This document shows positions 1 through 5,886 of a DNA stretch of 15,761 nucleotides, in pieces. The stretch's first letter is position 1. Each line of letters starts with the position of its first letter. The stretch comes from Aquificales bacterium. Lineage in GTDB: Bacteria > Aquificota > Aquificia > Aquificales > Aquificaceae. The stretch spans positions 1-15,761 of the forward strand of contig WFWF01000080.1 of NCBI GenBank assembly GCA_015491275.1, given 5' to 3'. The position numbers and the translations under genes are program-made. The notes under the pieces are model-generated. The model was not told the DNA's origin. It made no database searches and was given only the letters and a program-made list of their open reading frames with translations.

Positions 1-1
1 G

Positions 2-136
2 GTCGCCAATAAGGTAAATATTCCCGTTTATGCCCTTGGGGGTGTGAACGAAGAAAATATGGAAGAATGTTTAAAAAAGGGAGCTTACGGTATTGCGGGT
101 ATTTCTATATTTTTTGATAAAGTGGCTTTAAAATAG
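2..136 (+). CDS. Thiamine-phosphate synthase-like protein, C-terminal end (partial)
   Basis: Only the last 44 codons are visible; the gene starts before the window. The reading frame opens at base 2 and ends at TAG 134-136. The segment PVYALGGVNEEN followed by a Gly-Ala-x-Gly-(I/V)-Ala motif matches the end of the TIM barrel in thiamine phosphate synthase (ThiE) and TenI proteins, where the GG loop binds the phosphate of the thiazole or pyrimidine substrate. ThiE joins hydroxymethylpyrimidine diphosphate and thiazole phosphate to give thiamine phosphate. TenI looks similar at this end, so the two cannot be told apart from this fragment. The next gene starts 4 bases after the stop, which suggests cotranscription. 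Confidence 0.7.
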   Translation, partial: VANKVNIPVYALGGVNEENMEECLKKGAYGIAGISIFFDKVALK

Positions 137-140
137 TTAT

Positions 141-905
141 ATGTATCTGCTCGCAATAAGTACTATCCTGTACCTCATTTCTTTCGTACTTTTTTTGTTC
201 ACAAATATAAAGGGTTACAACCTGAGAAGACCGTCACTACTTACATGCATCGGCGGTCTATTCTTTTACATATTCTATTTAATATATCTCTACTCAAAGA
301 TAGGTGAGTTTCCAGTAGGTGATCCCTTCGGTACCATAGCAATGATAGGAAACGTTACTGTTGTAATATACCTTATACTTTACTTTTTCTTTAAGCGTGA
401 AATACTTGAATTCGGCTTTGTAATAACCTTCGTAGCCCTATTTTCGGATATAATGGGCATTCCCGCTAAAACACCAGAGTACAACGATCCCATGTACACA
501 TTACACATAATCTCCGCAACGGTTGCCTATTCATTTATGTTCATAGGGGGACTTTTTTCCGCGGTCAGGCTTGTTATAGAAAAACAACTTAAAGAGAAAA
601 GGATGGGAAAGTTTCACACCCCCATAAGTTTGCTCAGGAGTATGGAGCGAATATCCGTCAATAGCGCCTTTGTTGCCCTTACATTAACCATCATATTCGG
701 CAGTTTTTGGGCAAGGGAATTTTTCGGTAAACACTGGATAGATGATATGAAGCTTATAATCACCATGATAATATGGTTCTTCTACGCCTTTTTGGTTCAT
801 CCCTATTCAAGGAAAAGCCTCGGACCTTACAGATATTCCCTTCTTATTTTGCTTGGAGCCTTGGGTGCCCTTTTAAATCTTGTTTTTATAAGGCATTCCT
901 TCTGA
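141..905 (+). CDS. Cytochrome c assembly protein, CcsA/HemX family
   Basis: This 254-residue protein is mostly hydrophobic, with about eight membrane segments (roughly residues 4-22, 33-51, 66-84, 90-105, 123-143, 175-190, 204-222 and 231-250). Family hallmarks are the start of the fifth segment, TLHIISATVAYSFMF with His122, and the region around WAREFFGKHWIDDMK followed by IIWFFYAFLVH with His220. These resemble the heme-ligand histidines and the W-x-D-x-K-x-x(14)-H pattern of CcsA/HemX proteins. The full tryptophan-rich WWD heme-handling motif of true CcsA is not evident, so a HemX-like role or a divergent cytochrome c synthase subunit is possible. I see no clear Shine-Dalgarno sequence; the start is set by the close upstream stop. 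It faces nadA tail to tail, 7 bases apart. Confidence 0.8.
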   Translation: MYLLAISTILYLISFVLFLFTNIKGYNLRRPSLLTCIGGLFFYIFYLIYLYSKIGEFPVGDPFGTIAMIGNVTVVIYLILYFFFKREILEFGFVITFVALFSDIMGIPAKTPEYNDPMYTLHIISATVAYSFMFIGGLFSAVRLVIEKQLKEKRMGKFHTPISLLRSMERISVNSAFVALTLTIIFGSFWAREFFGKHWIDDMKLIITMIIWFFYAFLVHPYSRKSLGPYRYSLLILLGALGALLNLVFIRHSF

Positions 906-912
906 GGCGGAA

Positions 913-1854
913 TTAAAGAACACTTATCATCCTTTCAATGGGTTTTTTGGCTTTCTCTATAACATCTTCGGGAAGGACAACCTCATTTATTTCATTCTTT
1001 AAAGTTTCATAAACCTTATCAAGGGTTATACCCTTCATGGTGCAACAGTAAACGGTACCGCAATAGTTCATACTTTCGGGAAATATATACTCCTTATGTG
1101 GGTTCTTCTTTTTTAGTGTATGCTTCAGCCCTACTTCGGTTATTACTATAACTTTGTCCGCCTCACAGGTTGTCGCATACTTTATTATCTGGGAAGTTGA
1201 TCCTACAAAATCCGCCATTTCAGTTACCTTGGGGTGACATTCGGGATGTGCAGCAACGGGCGCATCGGGGTATCTTTCTTTAAGCCTTTCCACCTCTTGA
1301 GCGGTAAACTCAAAGTGGGGAGGACAGAAGCCCTTCCACATAATAAATTCCTTGTCGCGGACCTGTTTTGCAATCCATTGACCTAAGCACTGATCGGGGA
1401 CAAAGATTATCTTTTTGGCATCAAGCTTTCTTATAACATTTACCGCATTCGCTGAGGTTACGCATATATCCGAGACTGTTTTAACATCCGCGGTTGTATT
1501 TACATAGGAGACTACAAGGGCATCCGGATGCTTTTCTTTAAGTTGTTCAATATCCCTCTTTGTTACCATATCAGCCATGGGGCATCCGGACTCGGGATTA
1601 GGATGCAGGACCTTCTTACCCGGATTAAGGATCTTTGCGGTTTCGCACATAAACCTCACACCGCAGAATACGATAATATCCGCATCAGTTTCTTTTGCCT
1701 TCCTTGCCAGCTCCAAAGAGTCACCCACAAAGTCAGCTATATCTTGAACTTCCGGTCTTTGATAATAGTGGGCTAATATAACCGCCTTCTTTTCTGAGGC
1801 AAGCTTTTTTATCTCCTCTTGAAGATATTTAACATCAGATACTACCGCATTCAT
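913..1854 (-). CDS. nadA: Quinolinate synthase NadA
   Basis: NadA condenses iminoaspartate with dihydroxyacetone phosphate to quinolinate, the second step of de novo NAD synthesis, using a [4Fe-4S] cluster. The 313-residue protein opens with the typical VILAHYYQ...VQDIADFVGDS segment. Likely cluster cysteines are Cys91 (in SGCPMAD), Cys177 (in WKGFCPPH) and Cys270 (in CCTMKGITL), matching the three spaced ligands of the family. FCGVRFMCETAK, YVNTTADVK, TSANA, HPECHP and GSTSQI are further conserved stretches. The length fits the short NadA form of thermophiles. The start is an ATG with no good Shine-Dalgarno sequence; a -10-like TATAGT lies about 16 bases upstream, sharing DNA with the pyrD promoter. 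nadB and nadC are not in the window. Confidence 0.96.
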   Translation of the reverse strand: MNAVVSDVKYLQEEIKKLASEKKAVILAHYYQRPEVQDIADFVGDSLELARKAKETDADIIVFCGVRFMCETAKILNPGKKVLHPNPESGCPMADMVTKRDIEQLKEKHPDALVVSYVNTTADVKTVSDICVTSANAVNVIRKLDAKKIIFVPDQCLGQWIAKQVRDKEFIMWKGFCPPHFEFTAQEVERLKERYPDAPVAAHPECHPKVTEMADFVGSTSQIIKYATTCEADKVIVITEVGLKHTLKKKNPHKEYIFPESMNYCGTVYCCTMKGITLDKVYETLKNEINEVVLPEDVIEKAKKPIERMISVL

Positions 1855-1867
1855 AGGTTATTAATTT

Positions 1868-1876
1868 TATACTATA
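1868..1876. promoter_or_regulatory. Overlapping divergent -10 boxes, nadA/pyrD
   Basis: The 57-base space between nadA and pyrD holds TATACT on the + strand (1868-1873) and TATAGT on the - strand (1871-1876), overlapping by three bases. Taken as -10 boxes, they would start pyrD RNA near 1880 (leader about 32 bases) and nadA RNA near 1864 (leader about 10 bases). No good -35 box is seen for either. The location between two divergent genes supports the call; the motifs themselves are short and AT-rich. Confidence 0.4.
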
Positions 1877-1911
1877 ACTTATTCCTTTATGTGATATACA
1901 GCAGGTGTAAT

Positions 1912-2832
1912 ATGGAAATAACCCTGTGGAATATAAAATTTAAAAATCCCGTATGGACAGCAAGCGGTACATTCGGTTACGGTATTGAAGCCCTTGAACT
2001 GTATGATGTTTCCAAGCTCGGCGCGGTTGTTACAAAGGGTATATCCCTTAAACCGAGAAAGGGTAATGAACCTATAAGAATAGTGGAGACACCTTGCGGT
2101 ATGCTTAATTCCATAGGCTTGCAAAATCCGGGGGTGGAAAATTTTCTGAAGGATATATACCCCAAAATAAAAAAGATAGATACCAACTTTATAGCAAACA
2201 TATTCGGCGAAACCGAGGAAGAGTATGTTGAGGTATGTCTTGCTTTAGAGACCGCTGATAAAATAATTGCCTACGAGCTTAATCTTTCCTGTCCCAATGT
2301 TAAGAGGGGGGGTATAGTCTTTGGGCAAGATATTTCCCTTATGGCTTATCTTGTTGAAAAGGTGAGGGCAAGGGTAAAAAAACCCGTAATTGTTAAACTA
2401 TCGCCCAATGTGTCCGATATAAGGGAATTTTCAAGGGTGTGTGTGGAAAGCGGTGCTGACGGGCTTGTCCTTATAAATACGCTTATGGGTATGAAGATAG
2501 ATATATACAAGGCAAAGCCCGTACTTTCAACTATCACCGGCGGGCTTTCCGGACCCGCCATACTTCCTGTTGCTGTAAGGATGGTGTGGCAGGCTTATGA
2601 AACAGTGGGTGACAAGGTTCCCATAATAGGGGTGGGGGGTATAGGTAAATGGGAAGATGCCATGGAGCATATAATGGCGGGAGCATCTGCAGTTCAGGTG
2701 GGTACCGCTAATTTTTATGATCCCTTTTCGCCCCTTAAGATAATAGAGGGCATAGATAAATTTATGAGGGAAAGGAATATAACTCGGTTTACACAGATTG
2801 TTGGAATGGCTCATAGGAAAAGGTTAAAATAG
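1912..2832 (+). CDS. pyrD: Dihydroorotate dehydrogenase, class 1B catalytic subunit
   Basis: PyrD oxidises dihydroorotate to orotate in pyrimidine synthesis, with FMN bound in a TIM barrel. The ATG at 1912 gives 306 residues, the usual size, and has a weak AGGTG ribosome site just upstream; a frame open from 1819 would add 31 unrelated residues and run into nadA. Seen in order: NPVWTASGTFGYG, TKGISLKPRKGN with substrate/FMN Lys42, NSIGLQNPG, ELNLSCPNV with Cys127 as the active-site base (class 1 proteins use Cys, class 2 use Ser), VKLSPN, and the FMN phosphate loops GGLSGPA, GVGGI and VQVGTA. Class 1B enzymes usually pair with the iron-sulfur flavoprotein PyrK, which is not in the window. lysC follows after 6 bases. 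Confidence 0.95.
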   Translation: MEITLWNIKFKNPVWTASGTFGYGIEALELYDVSKLGAVVTKGISLKPRKGNEPIRIVETPCGMLNSIGLQNPGVENFLKDIYPKIKKIDTNFIANIFGETEEEYVEVCLALETADKIIAYELNLSCPNVKRGGIVFGQDISLMAYLVEKVRARVKKPVIVKLSPNVSDIREFSRVCVESGADGLVLINTLMGMKIDIYKAKPVLSTITGGLSGPAILPVAVRMVWQAYETVGDKVPIIGVGGIGKWEDAMEHIMAGASAVQVGTANFYDPFSPLKIIEGIDKFMRERNITRFTQIVGMAHRKRLK

Positions 2833-2838
2833 TTAGCC

Positions 2839-4071
2839 ATGAAATTTTTGGTTCAGAAGTTCGGAGGAACTTCCGTAGCCAGCATTGAAAGGATGGAACA
2901 AATAACAAAATACATAGGGAGGGCGTACGATGAAGGGTACGGTGTTGTTGTTGTCTCTTCCGCCATGGCGGGTGTTACGGATTCCCTTATAGATCTTGCA
3001 AAATCCGCTGATCCCGTACCCCCCGAGAGGGAAATGGATGTATTACTTGCAACAGGTGAACAGCAGGCTATTGCCCTTTTGTCCATGGTGCTCAGGAAAA
3101 AGGGGTATCCTGCGGTTAGCCTGTGCGGATGGCAGGTTCCCATAATAACCGATGATGTACATACGAAGGCAAGGATTAAGAAGGTTGGGGTCAACAGGAT
3201 AAAATCGCTTATTCAAGAAGGTAAAATACCCGTAGTGGCAGGTTTTCAGGGTATAACAGAAGGTGGTGATATAACAACCCTCGGCAGGGGAGGATCAGAT
3301 ACAACCGCTGTAGCCCTTGCGGTCGCCTTGAACTGCGACTGCGAAATTTATACGGATGTAAACGGTATATATACAGCGGATCCGCGAATAGTGAGCAATG
3401 CAAGAAAGATAGATTACATATCCTATGAGGAGATGCTGGAGATGGCATCGCTCGGTGCCAAGGTTATGCAGATAAGAAGTGTTGAATTTGCTGCAAAATA
3501 TGGTGTAAGGATACATGTAAGAAGTTCCTTCTCCGATGAGGAGGGAACATGGATATTGCCGGAGGAAGAAGTAATGGAGAAAGTTGTTGTAAGAGGAATA
3601 AGTCTTGATACTTCAGAGTCCAGAATAACCGTGGTTAAGGTGCCCGATAAACCGGGTATAGCTGCCAAGATATTTAAGCCACTCGGGGAAGCCCATATAG
3701 TTGTTGATATGATAGTTCAAAATGTATCCCATCAAGGCTATACGGATATGTCCTTTACGGTTAACAGGGCTGATGCACAGAAGGCTGAGGAGATTGTAAG
3801 AAAAACAGCTAAGGAGATAGGTGCTGAGGATGTGGTAAGGGATGACCATGTGGCTAAGGTTTCCATCATAGGAATAGGAATGAGAAGCTCTTATGGAACC
3901 GCTGCAAAGATGTTTGAAGTACTTGCAAATAAAGGTATAAACATAATGGCAATTTCAACTTCCGAGATTAAAATATCCTGTCTTATAGATGAAAAATATG
4001 CGGAGCTTGCGGTAAGGGAATTGCACAGTACATTTATAGAAAACGAAGAGGTGAAAACCATAGAGGCTTAG
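2839..4071 (+). CDS. lysC: Aspartate kinase (aspartokinase)
   Basis: This enzyme phosphorylates aspartate, the first step toward lysine/diaminopimelate, threonine and methionine. The 410-residue protein has an N-terminal amino-acid kinase domain (about 1-240) with KFGGTS at 7-12, GFQG near 135-138 and TTLGRGGSDTTA at 146-157, then two ACT regulatory domains (about 265-335 and 340-400) with a GIGM motif typical of feedback-regulated enzymes. Length and layout match the single-function Lys/Thr-regulated class of Bacillus LysC and Corynebacterium. The start lacks a strong ribosome site and lies 6 bases after pyrD. A strong internal ribosome site before Met246 suggests a separate beta subunit. 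The stop is followed after one base by the next gene. Confidence 0.96.
   Translation: MKFLVQKFGGTSVASIERMEQITKYIGRAYDEGYGVVVVSSAMAGVTDSLIDLAKSADPVPPEREMDVLLATGEQQAIALLSMVLRKKGYPAVSLCGWQVPIITDDVHTKARIKKVGVNRIKSLIQEGKIPVVAGFQGITEGGDITTLGRGGSDTTAVALAVALNCDCEIYTDVNGIYTADPRIVSNARKIDYISYEEMLEMASLGAKVMQIRSVEFAAKYGVRIHVRSSFSDEEGTWILPEEEVMEKVVVRGISLDTSESRITVVKVPDKPGIAAKIFKPLGEAHIVVDMIVQNVSHQGYTDMSFTVNRADAQKAEEIVRKTAKEIGAEDVVRDDHVAKVSIIGIGMRSSYGTAAKMFEVLANKGINIMAISTSEIKISCLIDEKYAELAVRELHSTFIENEEVKTIEA
3561..3576 (+). promoter_or_regulatory. Candidate internal ribosome site and start for a LysC beta subunit
   Basis: GGAGG (3561-3565) lies 8 bases upstream of an in-frame ATG at 3574, which is codon 246 of lysC. 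Starting there would yield a 165-residue protein ending with the full enzyme and holding just the two ACT domains. Bacillus and Corynebacterium aspartokinases are known to make such a beta subunit of nearly the same size from an in-frame internal start, giving an alpha2beta2 enzyme. The purine run also encodes Pro-Glu-Glu-Glu, so chance resemblance is possible; still, this site is better than the one at the main lysC start. Confidence 0.5.
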
Positions 4072-4072
4072 G

Positions 4073-5038
4073 TTGGACAGGGGAAGAATAGAACATCTTT
4101 TTGGGGCTATAAGAAACAAAAGGGTACTCGTGATCGGGGATATCATACTTGATAAGTATGTTTTCGGTAAAGTGGAGAGGATATCTCCCGAGGCTCCCGT
4201 TCCCGTCGTAGAGGTTGAAAGGGAAGAGTACAGGTTAGGTGGTGCGGGTAATGTGGCGGGGAACCTTAAGGCGTTGGGTGTTGATGTTTATCTCTGCGGG
4301 GTAGTGGGAAATGACAGGGAGGGCGAGCTTATAAAGGATTTTTTGAGGAAAGAGGGTATAAAGGACCTTACGGTAAAAGATGAGAAAAGAAGGACAACCT
4401 TAAAAACCAGGATAGTATCCATGTCTCAACAGCTTATAAGAATAGACAGGGAGGATGTGGGTCACATTAGGGGGGATGTTTTGAAAACTATTATTGATTA
4501 TTTAAACTCGTATGATTTTGAATATGTCATTGTTTCCGACTATGCCAAAGGTGTAGTTGTGGGTGAACTCACTTCTGCAATAAGGAGTAAAGGTATTAGA
4601 TGGAGTGTTGATCCTAAACCCAAAAATATGAGATTTTACGGAGGAGCTACCCTTATAACACCGAATGAAAAAGAAGTAAGGGAGATGAGCGGAGTTGAGG
4701 ATGTTATTGAGGGTGCCTTTATTCTTAGGGAAGAGCTGGGTGTGGATACGATAGCAGTAACGAGAGGGGCTAAGGGTATAACACTTGTGAGGGAAGAAGG
4801 CTTTAAAAACTTTCCCGCAAGGGCTAAACAGGTTTTTGATGTAACGGGTGCGGGCGATACAGTAATAGCGGTAATGTCCTCTTTGATGTTGACCGACGCC
4901 TCTTGGGATGAAATATGTACCTTAGCAAATATAGCAGCTGGTATATCCGTAGGAAAGCTGGGAACTTCCCCTGTTATGCCGGAGGAGATAATAAGTTATG
5001 CAGAAGAGGGGGAGATACTACGAGAGTCTGGCGTGTAA
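4073..5038 (+). CDS. hldA: D-glycero-beta-D-manno-heptose-7-phosphate kinase (RfaE/HldE kinase domain, stand-alone)
   Basis: The protein is a PfkB/ribokinase-type sugar kinase of 321 residues, matching the N-terminal kinase half of bifunctional HldE (RfaE), which adds the 1-phosphate to heptose 7-phosphate on the way to ADP-heptose for LPS core. Seen: D-x-Y-x-x-G followed by RISPEAPVPVVEV (about 27-48), GGAGNVAGNL (56-65), DPKPKN (180-185), TPNEKEV (196-202) and the anion-hole and catalytic motif DVTGAGDT (256-263, catalytic Asp262). The adenylyltransferase half is missing, so a separate HldC-like protein is expected elsewhere. The start is TTG, one base after the lysC stop, with AGAGG about 7 bases before it. 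It overlaps yraN by 41 bases. Confidence 0.85.
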   Translation: MDRGRIEHLFGAIRNKRVLVIGDIILDKYVFGKVERISPEAPVPVVEVEREEYRLGGAGNVAGNLKALGVDVYLCGVVGNDREGELIKDFLRKEGIKDLTVKDEKRRTTLKTRIVSMSQQLIRIDREDVGHIRGDVLKTIIDYLNSYDFEYVIVSDYAKGVVVGELTSAIRSKGIRWSVDPKPKNMRFYGGATLITPNEKEVREMSGVEDVIEGAFILREELGVDTIAVTRGAKGITLVREEGFKNFPARAKQVFDVTGAGDTVIAVMSSLMLTDASWDEICTLANIAAGISVGKLGTSPVMPEEIISYAEEGEILRESGV

Positions 5039-5336
5039 ATTTCTTGAGGAACGCGATTACAAAATAGTGGAAAGAAACTTTAAATGTTCGCGGTATGAGA
5101 TAGATATAGTGGCACTTGACGGCGATACATTAGTATTTGTTGAAGTGAAGGGAGCAAAAAATACGGAATTTGGCCACCCAGCACTTAAGGTTGATGGTGT
5201 AAAGTTAAGAAGAATAAAAGAATGTGCTTCTGAATATTTATCAAAGGCAAAGCACCCCTTCAGGGGGTGCAGGATAGATGTTATTACTATTGTAGGTGAA
5301 AAAATTGAACATATTAAGGGTGTCCCTTTATTCTAA
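4998..5336 (+). CDS. yraN: YraN/UPF0102 family endonuclease-like protein
   Basis: This 112-residue protein has the layout of the YraN (UPF0102) family: a Gly-x-x-x-E helix at the start, then RNFKCSRYEIDIVALDGDTLVFVEVKG (Glu34, Asp36, Glu49 and Lys51 form a PD-(D/E)XK nuclease-like core), FGHPALKVDGVKLRRI, and RIDVITI near the end. The family is Holliday-junction-resolvase-like in fold, but its cellular role is not firmly established. GGAGGAGAT at 4981-4989 sets the ATG start, which lies inside the upstream kinase gene in another frame, so the two genes overlap by 41 bases. Its last 9 bases overlap the end of khpA on the other strand. Confidence 0.9.
   Translation: MQKRGRYYESLACKFLEERDYKIVERNFKCSRYEIDIVALDGDTLVFVEVKGAKNTEFGHPALKVDGVKLRRIKECASEYLSKAKHPFRGCRIDVITIVGEKIEHIKGVPLF
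5252..5270 (-). terminator. Probable terminator of rpsP-khpA, inside yraN
   Basis: GCACCCC (5252-5258) and GGGGTGC (5264-5270) form a perfect 7-bp GC-rich stem with a 5-base loop. Read on the - strand, the hairpin lies about 57 bases past the khpA stop and is followed by TTTGCCTTT, a broken T tract. On the + strand it is followed by AGGATAG, so it would not terminate yraN. It lies wholly within the yraN coding region (codons for KHPFRGC). The interrupted T run makes it a moderate call. Confidence 0.45.
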
Positions 5337-5567
5337 TACTTCAAGGACAACCCTTTTATTTATCTTCCTCCCCATTGCGGAGAGAAGGGTTCTGAGGGAT
5401 CTCGCAATCCTGCCCTGTTTTCCTATTACTTTGCCGAGATCGGCAGGATCAACCCTCAGCTCAATGACAACGGTTTTTTCTCCTTCAATCTCTGTTACAT
5501 TAACCTTATCCTGATTGTCAACGAGCGCTTTTGCTGTAAGCTCCACAAGATCCTTCATGTAGCTCAT
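5328..5567 (-). CDS. khpA: KH-domain RNA-binding protein KhpA
   Basis: The 79-residue protein is a single KH domain with the RNA-binding loop VIGKQGR at 47-53 (GxxG = Gly49-Lys-Gln-Gly52), the size and motif of KhpA (YlqC). KhpA pairs with KhpB/Jag in other bacteria and binds RNA, affecting cell division and elongation. The start is fixed by AAGGAGGTG just upstream, which overlaps the rpsP stop; the gap is 12 bases, so the two are surely cotranscribed. rpsP-khpA is a widely conserved pair, usually followed by rimM and trmD, which are absent here. The gene ends overlapping the yraN stop. Confidence 0.95.
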   Translation of the reverse strand: MSYMKDLVELTAKALVDNQDKVNVTEIEGEKTVVIELRVDPADLGKVIGKQGRIARSLRTLLSAMGRKINKRVVLEVLE

Positions 5568-5579
5568 TTCGCACCTCCT

Positions 5580-5819
5580 TTACAAAACTTTTGCGATTTT
5601 AAGAATAGCTTTGGCTCTGTCCGTAATTTCCGCACCTTTATTTATCCATTCTTTTACTTTTTCGGGCTTTATCTCAATTAATTTTTTATTCTTAGGATCG
5701 TAGGTACCAAGTATATCAATATATTTACCTTCCCTCGGAGATCTTGCATCCATAACAACTATCCTGTATATGGGATGGTTTCTTCTTCCCATCCTCGCCA
5801 ACCTTATCCTTACCGCCAT
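5580..5819 (-). CDS. rpsP: 30S ribosomal protein S16
   Basis: S16 is a small-subunit ribosomal protein that binds 16S rRNA early in assembly. The 79-residue sequence begins MAVRIRLARMGRRNHPIYRIVV and contains DARSPREGKYIDILGTYDP, both diagnostic of S16; the length is normal for a short S16. GGAGG lies about 10 bases before the ATG, and an extended -10 promoter with a leader of about 27 bases lies just upstream. It is the first gene of the rpsP-khpA unit. Confidence 0.98.
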   Translation of the reverse strand: MAVRIRLARMGRRNHPIYRIVVMDARSPREGKYIDILGTYDPKNKKLIEIKPEKVKEWINKGAEITDRAKAILKIAKVL

Positions 5820-5834
5820 AATCTGAGCCCTCCG

Positions 5835-5852
5835 TTTAAACCAGAGTTTAAA
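5835..5852. repeat. Short perfect inverted repeat next to the rpsP promoter
   Basis: TTTAAAC-CAGA-GTTTAAA is a perfect 7-bp inverted repeat with a 4-base spacer. It directly abuts the rpsP -10 box on its downstream side and covers the predicted start point near 5846. It could be an operator or a weak hairpin at the RNA 5' end; being AT-rich, it could also be chance. Confidence 0.4.
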
Positions 5853-5861
5853 ATTATAACA
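5853..5861 (-). promoter_or_regulatory. Extended -10 promoter for rpsP-khpA
   Basis: The - strand reads TGTTATAAT, a perfect TATAAT box with the extended -10 TG one base before it. RNA would start near 5846, leaving a leader of about 27 bases that contains the rpsP ribosome site. No good -35 box is seen at the usual distance, which is common for extended -10 promoters. Confidence 0.6.
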
Positions 5862-5871
5862 TGCCCTTGAA

Positions 5872-5877
5872 TATTAT
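5872..5877 (+). promoter_or_regulatory. Candidate -10 box for the metallophosphoesterase gene
   Basis: TATTAT ends 9 bases before the GTG start at 5887. If used, RNA would begin near 5884, only about three bases before the start codon, giving a nearly leaderless message. This fits the lack of any Shine-Dalgarno sequence before GTG 5887 or the later ATGs at 5902 and 5905. No -35 box is seen. Confidence 0.35.
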
Positions 5878-5886
5878 GCTCTGTTT

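Noticed and set aside
903..917. Weak inverted repeat ATTCC/GGAAT between the cytochrome assembly gene and nadA as a two-way terminator
   Set aside because: A 5-bp stem with a 9-base loop and no T tract is too weak to call.
1819..1911. A 31-residue N-terminal extension of pyrD from ATG 1819
   Set aside because: It is antisense to the nadA start, has no family similarity, and ATG 1912 has the standard PyrD opening and a ribosome site.
2346..2814. Open frames on the - strand inside pyrD, and similar ones inside lysC, ffh and lepA
   Set aside because: They mirror strong coding genes, have no ribosome sites and look like no known protein.
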